From Lathyrus oleraceus (Eukaryota > Streptophyta > Magnoliopsida > Fabales > Fabaceae), in the NCBI RefSeq assembly GCF_024323335.1, contig NC_066583.1, positions 362,553,377-362,617,376 of the forward strand: DNA of 64,000 nt. Direction: 5' to 3'. Of the stretch, positions 49,937-59,986 are shown in pieces. Every line of letters starts with the position of its first letter. Position 1 is the stretch's first letter. The position numbers were made by a program, and so were the translations under genes. A model generated the notes under the pieces. The model saw only the letters and a list, made by a program, of their open reading frames with translations. It was not told the origin of the DNA and did no database searches.

Positions 49937-52900
49937 ATGCCACGCACTCGCTCTCAAGGCGAACCGCTCTATTTACGAATCAACGATATCGAACTATATC
50001 TCCGAGTCTTACGACGAATTCGGGAATATCGTGCTGAAAACAATCTCCCTCCTATAGACCTTCCTGATCTCAAAGATTTTCCTTCTTTAACCGAGATGGC
50101 AGAACCAGCTCGTGCTCTTAGAGATTACGCCGCTCCATCGCAAGATGAACCGCATTCAAGTATTGCTCCGCCCGCAATCGAAGCAAACAACTTTGAACTT
50201 AAACCTTCGTTGTTGCAGGCTGTGCAACAGAACCAATTCTCTGGAAATCTTACCGAAGATCCAAACCTTCATTTATCCGTATTTGTCCAATACGCTGATA
50301 CTGTTAAAGCTAATGGTGTCACTTCAGAGGCAATTCGACTTCGTCTTTTTCCTTTCTCATTAAGAGATAGCGCTAGAAGATGGCTTCAATCTCTTCCTTC
50401 CAACTCAGTCACCACATGGAACGAGTTGAAGAAAGTTTTTCTTGCCCGATATTTTCCACCAAGCAAAACAGCTATGTTAAGAGCCCAGATAAACGGATTT
50501 AAACAGAAAGACAACGAGTCTCTTTTCGAAGCATGGGAAAGATACAAAGACATGATGAGACTTTGCCCACACCATGGTTTGGAAGACTGGTTAGTAATTC
50601 ACACAATTTATAATGGTCTCTTATACAATACAAGGTTAACAATAGACGCCGCTGCAGGTGGTGCACTAATGAACAAACCTTACGCTGATGCTTACCAGCT
50701 TATCGAGAGCATGGCCCAAAACCACTATCAGTGGGGAACCGAACGAACAACGGTGGAAAAACCTCAACCGAAAACTGGCATGTACGAGATAAGTAACCTT
50801 GATCACGTCAATGCAAAAGTGGATGCTTTGGTCCAGAAAATTGAAAGTTTAAACGTATCACCTCCAGCCGCCGTGGTTGCTGTAACTCAGAATTGCGAGG
50901 TCTGTGGAATCCAAGGCCACACTCCTGCGGAATGTCAACTCTTGACTGGAATCCAAACAGAGCAAGTAAACTATGCTCAAGGAAGCCCCTATTCGAATAC
51001 CTATAACCCAAATTGGAAGAACCATCCAAACTTCTCATATAAGAGTAATAATGCTTTATACGCACCTGGACAGTCTCCAAATCAAGCCCCATCTATACCT
51101 CCGGGATATCAGAAACCGAATCCTAACAATAATACCCCTAGAAAATCCAACTTGGAAATCATGATGGAAAACTTTATAGCTTCCCAACAACAAACCAATA
51201 AAGATTTCTTAAACCAGAACATACACACTGGCGAACAACTTAAACAACTAGCAAGCAAAGTAGATGCCCTGGCTACCCATAACAAAATGCTGGAAACGCA
51301 AATATCTCAAGTAGCTCAACAACAAGCACCTACTGCTGCACCAACTGGTACATTCCCTGGACAGCCCCAACCCAATCCGAGAAGCCAAGCTCATGCAATT
51401 ATATTAAGAAGTGGAACGGAAGTGGAAGGACCGTCTGACCCAAGGATAGAAAACCAAAACCCTAAGAAATCTACTGAGGAAAGTGAACCTAAGGAAAAGG
51501 AAGAGAGTAATAAGGAAACCCTAGAAAAGAAGGAACCTTATGTACCTCCACCACCTTACAAACCACCTATACCTTACCCTCAAAGGCTTGTTAAAACCAA
51601 AGATGTAGGCCAATTTAGAAAATTTGTTGATCTCCTTAAACAATTAAACGTTACAATTCCGTTTACCGAAGCTATTACGCAGATGCCTTCATATGCTAAA
51701 TTCTTAAAAGAAATTCTTTCTAATAAAAGGAAACTTGAGGATAGCGAAACCGTTACACTCCCTGCCGAATGTAGCGCTATAATCCAAAACATGCCCCCTA
51801 AACTCAAGGATCCGGGTAGTTTCTCTATACCCTGTCACATAGGAAAATTTGTCATCGACAAAGCCTTATGCGATTTAGGAGCCGGAATTAGCGTTATGCC
51901 TTTATCCATATGTAAGAAACTGGAAATGGGAGAATTAAGACCGACCAAAATGTCTGTGCAATTAGCAGATCGTTCCATCAAATATCCTGTAGGAATCCTT
52001 GAAAACGTTCCCGTACGCATAGGTCAGTTTTACATTCCCACTGACTTCATAATTATGGACATTAGAGAAGATGATACGACACCTATTATACTAGGAAGAC
52101 CATTCTTAGCAACTGCCGGTGCAATCATAGACGTAAAACGAGGACGACTCACCTTCGAAGTAGGTGAAGAGAAAATTGAATTCATTCTTTCCCAATTCTT
52201 GAAAGCACCTGCAATAGAAGATACATGTTACTTCATGGATATCATCGATGAATGCATAAAAGAAGCAGAGTCAGGAGAAGACAAAGCATCAGACTATCTT
52301 TTAGAGGACAAATCTAAACAATGCCTAGCAATAACACCGGATCCTACGCAGTGTCTTAACAAACCAACCCCTGATTTGAAAACACTTCCCAAAAATCTGA
52401 GATATGAATTCCTAGACTTAGAACTTGAACGACCTGTGATAGTTAATGCAGATCTAGGAAGACTCGAAACAGAAAAACTCCTACATATCTTAAGAAAATA
52501 TCCAACCGCACTAGGATACCACATCACCGATCTTAAAGGAATAAGCCCTTCTATTTGTATGCACCGCATCATGTTAGAAGAAGACTGTAAAACCTCTAGG
52601 GAACACCAGAGAAGACTAAATCCGATCCTAAGTGAGGTAGTAAAGAAAGAAATAACCAAGTTATTAGAAGCAGGTATTATATATCCTATATCTGATAGCA
52701 AATGGGTTAGTCCTGTACACGTTGTACCAAAGAAAGGAGGCATAACCGTTATTGAAAACGAAAGAGGAGAAACTATAACTAAACGAATCGAATCGGGATG
52801 GAGAATGTGCATTGATTATAGGAAACTAAACAAAGCAACCCGAAAAGATCATTTCCCTTTACCATTCATTGACCAAATGTTAGAACGATTAGCTAAACAT

Positions 52901-55327
52901 TCACATTTCTGTTATTTAGACGGTTATTCAGGCTTCTTTCAAATACCAATTCACCCTGATGACCAAGAAAAGCCAACATTCACATGCCCTTTTGGTACCT
53001 TCGCGTATAGACGAATGCCGTTTGGTCTGTGTAATGCCCCTGCAACTTTTCAAAGATGCATGATGGCAATATTCGCCGACTTTCTCGAAAACATCATGGA
53101 AGTATTTATGGATGACTTTTCTGTATACGGACAAAGTTTCGAAGAATGCCTTGAAAACCTGGAAAGAGTTCTGGAGCGATGTGTAAAAGTAAACTTAGTA
53201 CTTAATTGGGAAAAGTGCCACTTTATGGTACAAGAAGGAATTGTTTTAGGACACATCATCTCGAACAGAGGAATCGAAGTAGACAAAGCCAAAATAGAGG
53301 TAATCGAAAATCTTCAACCCCCAAGAACTGTGAGAGAAGTACGAAGTTTTTTAGGACACGCCGGTTTTTACCGACGATTCATCAAAGACTTCTCTAAGAT
53401 AACTAAACCCTTAACTGGACTGTTGATGAAAGATGCTGAATTCATATTCGACGATAACTGTTTAAAAGCATTTCAAACTCTTAAACAAGCATTGATCTCC
53501 GCACCCATTATGCAGACACCAGACTGGAATGAACCATTCGAAATAATGTGCGATGCCAATGACTATGCTGTAGGTGCTGTTTTAGGACAAAGAAAGGATA
53601 AAAAGCTTCACGTTATATACTACGCTAGCAGAACCCTGGATGAAGCGCAAATGAATTATGCCACAACCGAGAAAGAACTCCTAGCAGTGGTATTTGCGCT
53701 AGATAAATTTCGTTCTTACCTGGTAGGAGCCAAAATAATAGTTTACACCGATCACGCTGCTATCAGGTACCTTTTAACAAAAAAAGATGCTAAACCTAGA
53801 CTCCTAAGATGGATCTTGTTACTACAAGAATTCGACTTAGATATCAAGGACAAGAAAGGAACTGAAAACGTAGTAGCAGACCACCTCTCTAGACTTGAGA
53901 ACCTTGAACCGGAAAGAACATCCATTAATGATGATTTCTCATATGATAAACTCATAGCTACTTTGGAAGAGAACAACTCCGACATGCAAGTAGAAACCAC
54001 CTTAGCTATATCTGTCACACCATGGTACGCTGATCTAGTCAATTATTTAGCTGCCGGAATAGTTCCACCTACTTTATCTTACCAGCAGAAGAAACGATTC
54101 TTCCACGACATAAAACACTATTACTGGGATGACCCCTTACTTTTCAAAAGAGGCCCCGATGGTATTTTCCGTCGATGTATACCCGAAGAAGAGGTAGAAA
54201 ATATAATCCAACACTGTCACTCTGCGCCTTATGGTGGACACACAAGTACATCCAAGACCTGCTCTAAAATCCTACAAGCTGGCTTTTATTGGCCTACTAT
54301 ATGGAAGGACGTACATGCGGCTATTAAGGAGTGTGACAGATGTCAACGCACGGGAAACATATCTAGACGTGACGAGATGCCACAAAAAGGTATTTTGGAA
54401 GTAGAGATTTTTGACGTGTGGGGGATAGACTTCATGGGACCCTTCCCATCCTCTTTCGGTAACAAATACATACTCGTGGCAGTTGACTACGTATCAAAAT
54501 GGATCGAAGCTATAGCTTCTCCAACAAATGACACCCGAGTAGTAACTAGACTCTTTAAAAATATAATATTTCCGAGATTTGGCATCCCAAGAATAGTAGT
54601 CAGTGATGGTGGATCACACTTTATATCCAAGGTACTCGAAAAACTACTACTTAAATATGGAGTGAGACATAGGATAGCAACACCTTACCACCCTCAAACC
54701 AGTGGACAAGTGGAAGTATCTAACAGAGAAATCAAGCAAATACTAGAAAAAACGGTCGCCACTTCAAGGAAAGATTGGTCATTGAAATTACCAGAAGCTT
54801 TGTGGGCATACCGAACTGCTTATAAAACTCCCATAGGGACGACCCCATTTAAGCTCATTTATGGAAAATCCTGTCACCTCCCGGTAGAATTAGAACATAA
54901 AGCCTATTGGGCTATTAGAAATTTAAATTTGAATTATAAAGCCGCCGGTGAAAAGAGAATCCTTGACATAAACGAATTAGAGGAACTCAGAAGAGACGCC
55001 TATGAAAATGCCAAAATCTATAAAGAAAGAACAAAACAATGGCATGACAAGCGTATATCAAGGAAAATCTTCAAGCAAGGCGACGCAGTACTTTTATTTA
55101 ACTCTAGACTAAAGTTATTCCCGGGAAAACTACGATCCAGATGGTCAGGACCTTTTCATATCACTAAAATCTTTCCCAGTGGAGCGGTAGAAATAAAAGG
55201 ACAATCTACAGAACCGTTCACCGTAAACGGGCAACGTCTGAAACATTATCACTATGCGGAAACCAACGAGGATTCGCAAATTCTACACTTAGACGAAACG
55301 CCCCCAGGACTCATAGACTATATTTAA
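49937..55327 (+). CDS. gag-pol: Gag-Pol polyprotein of element B (Athila lineage)
   Basis: One uninterrupted frame of 1,796 codons from ATG 49937 (MPRTRSQGE); a longer frame from a TTG at 49928 is rejected because the ATG is the first plausible start. Gag domain around residues 130-225 ([30 protein letters not shown]); zinc knuckle C320-x2-C323-x4-H328-x4-C333; Pro-rich linker; protease DLGAG at D646; RT FMDD at 1057-1060; RNase H from about D1206; integrase zinc finger from H1426; integrase core D1498, D1557, E1593; C-terminal GPF-type domain ([14 protein letters not shown]); no chromodomain. RT and integrase are clearly similar to element A while gag is much less so, so the two belong to different families of one lineage. 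Confidence 0.97.
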   Translation: MPRTRSQGEPLYLRINDIELYLRVLRRIREYRAENNLPPIDLPDLKDFPSLTEMAEPARALRDYAAPSQDEPHSSIAPPAIEANNFELKPSLLQAVQQNQFSGNLTEDPNLHLSVFVQYADTVKANGVTSEAIRLRLFPFSLRDSARRWLQSLPSNSVTTWNELKKVFLARYFPPSKTAMLRAQINGFKQKDNESLFEAWERYKDMMRLCPHHGLEDWLVIHTIYNGLLYNTRLTIDAAAGGALMNKPYADAYQLIESMAQNHYQWGTERTTVEKPQPKTGMYEISNLDHVNAKVDALVQKIESLNVSPPAAVVAVTQNCEVCGIQGHTPAECQLLTGIQTEQVNYAQGSPYSNTYNPNWKNHPNFSYKSNNALYAPGQSPNQAPSIPPGYQKPNPNNNTPRKSNLEIMMENFIASQQQTNKDFLNQNIHTGEQLKQLASKVDALATHNKMLETQISQVAQQQAPTAAPTGTFPGQPQPNPRSQAHAIILRSGTEVEGPSDPRIENQNPKKSTEESEPKEKEESNKETLEKKEPYVPPPPYKPPIPYPQRLVKTKDVGQFRKFVDLLKQLNVTIPFTEAITQMPSYAKFLKEILSNKRKLEDSETVTLPAECSAIIQNMPPKLKDPGSFSIPCHIGKFVIDKALCDLGAGISVMPLSICKKLEMGELRPTKMSVQLADRSIKYPVGILENVPVRIGQFYIPTDFIIMDIREDDTTPIILGRPFLATAGAIIDVKRGRLTFEVGEEKIEFILSQFLKAPAIEDTCYFMDIIDECIKEAESGEDKASDYLLEDKSKQCLAITPDPTQCLNKPTPDLKTLPKNLRYEFLDLELERPVIVNADLGRLETEKLLHILRKYPTALGYHITDLKGISPSICMHRIMLEEDCKTSREHQRRLNPILSEVVKKEITKLLEAGIIYPISDSKWVSPVHVVPKKGGITVIENERGETITKRIESGWRMCIDYRKLNKATRKDHFPLPFIDQMLERLAKHSHFCYLDGYSGFFQIPIHPDDQEKPTFTCPFGTFAYRRMPFGLCNAPATFQRCMMAIFADFLENIMEVFMDDFSVYGQSFEECLENLERVLERCVKVNLVLNWEKCHFMVQEGIVLGHIISNRGIEVDKAKIEVIENLQPPRTVREVRSFLGHAGFYRRFIKDFSKITKPLTGLLMKDAEFIFDDNCLKAFQTLKQALISAPIMQTPDWNEPFEIMCDANDYAVGAVLGQRKDKKLHVIYYASRTLDEAQMNYATTEKELLAVVFALDKFRSYLVGAKIIVYTDHAAIRYLLTKKDAKPRLLRWILLLQEFDLDIKDKKGTENVVADHLSRLENLEPERTSINDDFSYDKLIATLEENNSDMQVETTLAISVTPWYADLVNYLAAGIVPPTLSYQQKKRFFHDIKHYYWDDPLLFKRGPDGIFRRCIPEEEVENIIQHCHSAPYGGHTSTSKTCSKILQAGFYWPTIWKDVHAAIKECDRCQRTGNISRRDEMPQKGILEVEIFDVWGIDFMGPFPSSFGNKYILVAVDYVSKWIEAIASPTNDTRVVTRLFKNIIFPRFGIPRIVVSDGGSHFISKVLEKLLLKYGVRHRIATPYHPQTSGQVEVSNREIKQILEKTVATSRKDWSLKLPEALWAYRTAYKTPIGTTPFKLIYGKSCHLPVELEHKAYWAIRNLNLNYKAAGEKRILDINELEELRRDAYENAKIYKERTKQWHDKRISRKIFKQGDAVLLFNSRLKLFPGKLRSRWSGPFHITKIFPSGAVEIKGQSTEPFTVNGQRLKHYHYAETNEDSQILHLDETPPGLIDYI

Positions 55328-55336
55328 CAGTTTCTT

Positions 55337-55385
55337 TGTCGAGCTTGCGACATTTAAACAAAGCGCTTAGTGGGAGACAACCCAC
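55337..55385 (+). other. Conserved double hairpin after the pol stop (element B)
   Basis: Hairpin 1 is TGTCG (55337-55341) with CGACA (55348-55352). Hairpin 2 is GTGGG (55370-55374) with CCCAC (55381-55385), loop AGACAA. Compared with element A the outer pair changes from C-G to T-A in hairpin 1 and from T-A to G-C in hairpin 2. The spacer TTAAACAAAGCGCT is unchanged. Confidence 0.7.
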
Positions 55386-55603
55386 AAATTAATTTGTTAT
55401 TTTATTATTCTATTATTATTATCATTTCCCTATTTTTCTCTTAATTATTCTTTTAACTTCTATTTAGTATTCATTATTGATTTATTAAAAAAGAAAAAAA
55501 AATGTATATATATATATAATAATAATAATTCTTTTCTTCTTTCGGCATTTGGCCAAATCCTGACTTAAACTCATGTTTCTTTTCTCTAGCTAACACTAAC
55601 CAG
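55386..55603 (+). other. Spacer and probable splice acceptor before element B ORF2
   Basis: AT-rich, with an A-rich run and a short (TA)n tract (about 55491-55520). A pyrimidine tract ending TTTCTCTAG (55581-55589) is a good splice acceptor just before ORF2. An upstream ATG at 55573 would be removed by using it. I found no convincing donor nearby, so a donor in the 5' leader is possible. Confidence 0.4.
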
Positions 55604-56908
55604 ATGGGACATTCTGATCGTATGGGTATCAAGTTCAGAGGAATGGCTCAGAAACGAAAGTTTGAAGAACTAGCCGCTAGAGAGATGCTACCTAGTTTAT
55701 ATGCTGATGATTGGGCTATGACTGCCCTTGGACTGAGACAGAGTGTCCTGTTTTTGCTGAATCAGATAGGATGGGAGACCTCCCCTATCCTGAGACATTT
55801 CACCACCTACCGGAGACTCACACTAGAATTCCTTAGTTCATTAATCTATCTACCCAGCCACGGAAAAGGAATTAGCAGAGGTTTTATCCAGTTCAGAATG
55901 TTCAATATGGAGTACCAATTTAATATTAGAGACTTCACCAACCTTTTGGGTTTTCCTACCTCCTTTGATACATTCACTGTAAGCCAGGAAGAACTTTTTG
56001 AATATAGAGAGCTTGAACACTTTTGGGGTAAGCTGACTGGAAATGATGAGCCCGAAGAACATGAGTTTCTCTCTGGAAACATACATAACCCGGCTTTCCG
56101 CTATTTCCATAAGATCCTGACCCACACTTTATTTGGGAAGAAGCCAAATAGTACTTCAGTTTCACGTGATGAACTCTTCATCATATTTTGTGCTTCCCAG
56201 AACCGTCCAGTAAACGGTGCTACTTTTATGTTAGCTAATTTGGACCACCTTATCCAGGATGAGCGAGCACCCATTCGAATAGGCGGTTTGATCACTATGA
56301 TAGGTAATGCTATTGGATTACGTCAGCCTATGCTTGACCTTAGCCCTTTTTGTGGCATTACTACTATGAGTATACCCTTCCTCTTCAACACTATGTTTAT
56401 AGCAAACATAGGGTCTGATGAGTTTGAGCTTATTATTGATAACCAGGTTCTCTGCCTATTCACCATGCCCGATCCTAGAACTAGTGTTCATAACCAAAGG
56501 AACTGGCTCTATAACCTGAATGAAACCCCAACTCCTGCTGGATCCACTGAATCCATCCAGGACTATGAGATTTGTGATGACTATGAGCACTATGTTGACC
56601 ATATCTCTCAGGCTGAATCTGACCCTCAGACACCTTCCGGCTACTATGATATTGATCCTCCTCCTCAGCCTGTCCTGACCGAAGAATCAGCCATGCCTGA
56701 TCTCCGACATCATATGCCAGGAACAGATATTAAAACCGTCATTGAAGCTTTGATGTCCGAACAAGACGCCCTCAGGGAAGATTTCCACAACTTGAGACAT
56801 GAAATCCTAGAATACATGAGCAGCACGGCAAGTCAGTTACGTATGTTACGGCATCGTGTTAACTCTTTTGCTCCTCCGGCCAGAGATCCGAAGATAGATG
56901 GAATTTAG
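55604..56908 (+). CDS. Element B ORF2, ATHILA ORF1-type protein
   Basis: 434 codons from MGHSDRMGIK. The core (RRLTLEFLSSLIYLPSHG; FRMFNMEYQFNIRDFTNLLG; NIHNPAFRYFHKILTHTLFG; IRIGGLITMIGNAIGL) resembles the family I recall as 'ATHILA ORF-1', of unknown function. The C-terminus (MSEQDALREDFHNLRHEILE) looks coiled-coil. No signal peptide or membrane segment, so 'env-like' is not supported. It shares blocks with ORF3 in the same order (LTLEFLSS, FRMFN.EY, HNP..RYF..IL..T.FG, IGGLIT, LYDLN/LYNLN), so the two arose by duplication, but they are strongly diverged. Intact frame in a recent insertion, so probably under selection in the source copy. Confidence 0.88.
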   Translation: MGHSDRMGIKFRGMAQKRKFEELAAREMLPSLYADDWAMTALGLRQSVLFLLNQIGWETSPILRHFTTYRRLTLEFLSSLIYLPSHGKGISRGFIQFRMFNMEYQFNIRDFTNLLGFPTSFDTFTVSQEELFEYRELEHFWGKLTGNDEPEEHEFLSGNIHNPAFRYFHKILTHTLFGKKPNSTSVSRDELFIIFCASQNRPVNGATFMLANLDHLIQDERAPIRIGGLITMIGNAIGLRQPMLDLSPFCGITTMSIPFLFNTMFIANIGSDEFELIIDNQVLCLFTMPDPRTSVHNQRNWLYNLNETPTPAGSTESIQDYEICDDYEHYVDHISQAESDPQTPSGYYDIDPPPQPVLTEESAMPDLRHHMPGTDIKTVIEALMSEQDALREDFHNLRHEILEYMSSTASQLRMLRHRVNSFAPPARDPKIDGI

Positions 56909-57260
56909 TTATTTCTTTCTAAGTTATTTAGTTTTAGGCTAGATTTTTCATTAATGTTATTTGAATTCATGCTCGCATTTATTTTCCTTTCATTTCATTG
57001 TTTTCCCTTCCTGTATTACATTATGTTAATTTTATTAAAGCTTTTATTTATTTAATTTATGCAATGGCTATGTTCTCTACTGTTCTACTGTTACTCAGAA
57101 TGAATTACTATTATGAGAAATAGAATAGCATGCAACACAAATTAATTAGCTAAATTAAATAGAACAATCTAAAAACCAAATAAAACAAAATAATCAAAAT
57201 AAATTCATCTCCAGATTAATTATGTGAAGCGCTGCTGAATGCCCTGCCAAAAAGAAATGT
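56909..57260 (+). other. Spacer between ORF2 and ORF3
   Basis: About 350 AT-rich bases, no gene. It likely holds the 3' end of ORF2 transcripts; I see no single clear polyadenylation signal. Confidence 0.4.
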
Positions 57261-57390
57261 GTGACGAGCGTCACACACTCCATGACGAACGGCACGCATA
57301 ACTCCTGTTACGACCGTCACACCCTTGTGACGAGCGTAACGCCCTTCAGACATGTGAACGTTAGGGAGCCGTTGGAGACGAACGTTACAC
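57261..57390 (+). promoter_or_regulatory. Degenerate palindrome array upstream of element B ORF3
   Basis: Variants of GTGACGNGCGTCAC start at 57261/57282, 57307/57327 and 57354/57375: pairs are 21, 20 and 21 bp apart, with 46-47 bp between pairs. It shares the ACTCCTGT lead-in with the LTR array, so it is probably a diverged copy of it. Confidence 0.7.
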
Positions 57391-57482
57391 CTTTAATTTT
57401 TTACCTTCCCCACTCACTTTTCATTTAACCACACTTAATTACTCTTCAACCACTTTTTCTTTCTATCTTCCAACCCTTCTCC

Positions 57483-57490
57483 TATAAATA
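57483..57490 (+). promoter_or_regulatory. Candidate internal TATA box for element B ORF3
   Basis: TATAAATA, with C before and C after, about 95 bases upstream of the ATG. The intervening leader is C/T/A-rich and has no ATG. Together with the palindrome array 100-220 bp upstream it repeats the layout of the LTR promoter. Confidence 0.55.
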
Positions 57491-57585
57491 CCTACCAAAA
57501 CTTCCTTCATTCACCACAAAACAATTCTCTCCTATCAAATACACTTCTTTTTCTTTCCAAATCACCCCTTCAAAAATTCATCACA

Positions 57586-58887
57586 ATGGCGGGAAATCAA
57601 AATTTCGGAAATATCATCTTCCGATCCGGAGATGACAACTACCAGCAAGAGCAATTCGAATGTTTCCAACAGCGAGGTGTCGCTTCCACCAGGTACCCCG
57701 ATTTAACTTGTTTACAACAATTAGGATTACTCCAAGGTATCGAATGGATGCTCCGCCTAGCCGACTTAACCTTCCTTTGCACTCATAATCAACCCACCTA
57801 CCCATCCCTAACCTTAGAATTCTTAAGTTCATACGACTACACCACTCCCGCCGGTGAAGACGAATTTTTAACCGGTACCGCAACCTTCCGTATGTTCAAC
57901 ACCGAGTACTCCTTAACCCAAAACCAATTGAGTACCATGTTACAATTTCCCATAGAAGGTCAGGTACACCCCAGAATCCCTCCAAACTCAAACTGGAACA
58001 CAGTTGGCGTTTTTGGCCTTTTTAAGAAAATTACCGGTATAGATACCTACAACTGGGAAGAACTCCTTCTCTCCCATATACATAACCCCACTATCCGGTA
58101 CTTCATCCGCATCTTGCAAAACACAATTTTTGGAAGACCAAACAACAGCAAGGTCAACTCAAAGGAGCTATTTTTCCTCCAATGCGTCTTCGAACCAGAT
58201 ACTCAGGTAAACGCCGCCTCTTTTCTCTTTCATCACATCCGCACCTTATGTGCTAGAGGCCGGCAACCCTTTATAATTGGTGGATTAATAACATCCATAG
58301 CACTTGGCCTGAACCTAGGGGATAAACTCCAAACTTTAGAATCCCTACCTCCCCTGTCTATGGATATCAGCTATTGCCGCTCCAGCCGCCTGATTAAAAA
58401 CAGAGTAGGCGGAGGATATTATCTTATGGTGAACAACCAGGCTGTCCCAAGCGTTGTTCTACCAAATATCGCCCTAACTGATGTCACAAACCCCGACCGC
58501 CACCTCTATGATCTGAACGCTCCTGAAACCACCGAGCCTTTACAAACAAACCCACAAACAGATGAGTTTGAAGAAATGGAACAAGGTGATCATCCTCCTA
58601 CACAACATTCAGCCCCGCTCAACCCTTCCGGTAATGCAACTGGCCCATCCTCCCAACGTCGTCGACGAAGAAGGCCTGCAACCAACGACGACATTATGGA
58701 TGCTATCGATGGTATGCAGGCACAGAATGCAGAGATGATGCAGATGATGCGTCAAATGCAACAGCAACAGGATGCCCGGAATGCCATAACCGACCAGCGG
58801 TTTACTGAATTGTTCAGCAGGTTCGACAACTTAGACATACGTCAAAGATCACCAGGTCCTAGAACCAGAGGCGGAAGGCAGCCTTAG
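57586..58887 (+). CDS. Element B ORF3, second ATHILA ORF1-type protein
   Basis: 433 codons from MAGNQNFGNI, almost the same length as ORF2. The core blocks are SLTLEFLSSYDYTTPAG, FRMFNTEYSLTQNQLSTMLQ, HIHNPTIRYFIRILQNTIFG, NSKELFFLQCVF and FIIGGLITSIALGLNLG. A basic run (QRRRRRRPA, about residue 360) could be a nuclear localisation signal, and a Gln/Met-rich coiled-coil-like segment follows (MMQMMRQMQQQQDARN). No signal peptide. Paralogue of ORF2. Its own TATA box and ATG-free leader suggest a separate transcript. Function unknown; the family name is from memory. Confidence 0.88.
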   Translation: MAGNQNFGNIIFRSGDDNYQQEQFECFQQRGVASTRYPDLTCLQQLGLLQGIEWMLRLADLTFLCTHNQPTYPSLTLEFLSSYDYTTPAGEDEFLTGTATFRMFNTEYSLTQNQLSTMLQFPIEGQVHPRIPPNSNWNTVGVFGLFKKITGIDTYNWEELLLSHIHNPTIRYFIRILQNTIFGRPNNSKVNSKELFFLQCVFEPDTQVNAASFLFHHIRTLCARGRQPFIIGGLITSIALGLNLGDKLQTLESLPPLSMDISYCRSSRLIKNRVGGGYYLMVNNQAVPSVVLPNIALTDVTNPDRHLYDLNAPETTEPLQTNPQTDEFEEMEQGDHPPTQHSAPLNPSGNATGPSSQRRRRRRPATNDDIMDAIDGMQAQNAEMMQMMRQMQQQQDARNAITDQRFTELFSRFDNLDIRQRSPGPRTRGGRQP

Positions 58888-58930
58888 TTGTTATTTTCTT
58901 TGCATTTCCATTTTGTATTTCTTTCCCTTA

Positions 58931-58973
58931 AAACATTGAGGACAATGTTTAGTTCAAGTATGGGGGGGAAACA
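58931..58973 (+). other. Internal hairpin plus purine tract (element B, copy 1)
   Basis: AAACATTG (58931-58938) pairs fully with CAATGTTT (58943-58950) around the loop AGGA. It is followed by TTCAAGTATGGGGGGG, the same module as at 59951-59986 before the 3' LTR. It sits 43 bp after the ORF3 stop. Confidence 0.8.
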
Positions 58974-59950
58974 ATATTCTTCCTATTTCCATTCTTCAAG
59001 TATGTTATTTTCCCTTTCATCATTATTTCCCTTCCTTATTATTTAATATTTTGTTTAAAAAAAAAAAAAAAAAAAATATTTATAATTCTAAGTTAAGCCC
59101 CTAGTGTGAAATATTTCTATTATCTATTCCCCTCGATTTTCTTGAGCCATAACAAAAAAAAAATTTTAACACACCCAATAAGTATAAAGGTTGCTTACTT
59201 TATAAAACTTGAGTGAAATCAAAACAAAATCATTACCATAACAACGCTCTGAGAACCTCAATATGTTAGATCAGGATAAGTACCTATTATACCGATTCCT
59301 TGAACTTTTAGTTCTATGGCAACCCCAAGTAGTTTATACAGAAGTCAGCACCGTCTTAATAGCAAACTACGTGGAGAGCCGATGAATATAAGTGAATGAT
59401 CCCCAAAGTAACATAAAATATATGAATATATCAAGAAATGCACTAAGTAAATTAGGTGATCCTTACCAGATCATTTAATCTAAAGGTTGCAGATCATGCA
59501 AAAGCACAATACGAAAGATCCATTATGAGTTGGTTCAGTAGGAATCTGGTACTGAACTTGGTAGGGCGGACTACGGTTCGATCCCCCGCAATTTGCAATG
59601 GACTGAATAATGAAGTTATCCGACTTATGTACCAGAACTTCTAGCTAAAAGCGGATCATAATCACTAACCGGTTACTCCACTATGTGCGCGAAAAGATAA
59701 AGGGCTTAATGTGATTTCGCTAGAATGAAAACGGGTAAAATAAGACCAAAGGAACCAGGATAGCTATCATAGGGTACTTGAACTGATTTACATAAGGTAG
59801 GGTTATCTAAGTTGTAACGGTAGTTGTTGATGTCAAGATTAAACTCAAAGTCCTCCTAAACAAAAACCCATTTGCAACCTAGTACGAATTGATGTGTGCT
59901 TTGAAATTTCATCTGGCTAAAACTTTTAACAAGTTCTATACTGAATTTTG
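58974..59950 (+). other. 3' non-coding region of element B
   Basis: About 1 kb between the two purine tracts without a gene. It contains an A-run (about 59057-59075) and a tRNA-like A-box/B-box pair (59531-59585), described separately. Confidence 0.6.
59531..59585 (+). other. tRNA-like A box and B box in the element B 3' region
   Basis: TGGTTCAGTAGG (59531-59542) fits the pol III A-box pattern, and GGTTCGATCCC (59575-59585) fits the B box at all but one position; spacing is tRNA-like. The second part continues as GGTTCGATCCCCCGCAA, one base from the T-arm and acceptor part of tRNA-Asp as I recall it. The T stem and D stem do not fold properly, so it is not a working tRNA. Confidence 0.4.
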
Positions 59951-59986
59951 CTTGAGGACAAGCAAAGATTTAAGTATGGGGGAGTT
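59951..59986 (+). other. Hairpin plus polypurine tract before the 3' LTR (element B)
   Basis: CTTG (59951-59954) pairs with CAAG (59959-59962) around the loop AGGA, followed by AAGTATGGGGGAGTT, which abuts the LTR at 59987 and should prime plus-strand synthesis. Confidence 0.85.

Noticed and set aside
52294..52812. 172-aa minus-strand frame within element B pol
   Set aside because: Shadow of the intact gag-pol frame.
59531..59600. Functional tRNA gene
   Set aside because: A- and B-box-like motifs are present, but D and T stems do not pair and there is no clear acceptor stem, so it is listed only as tRNA-like.
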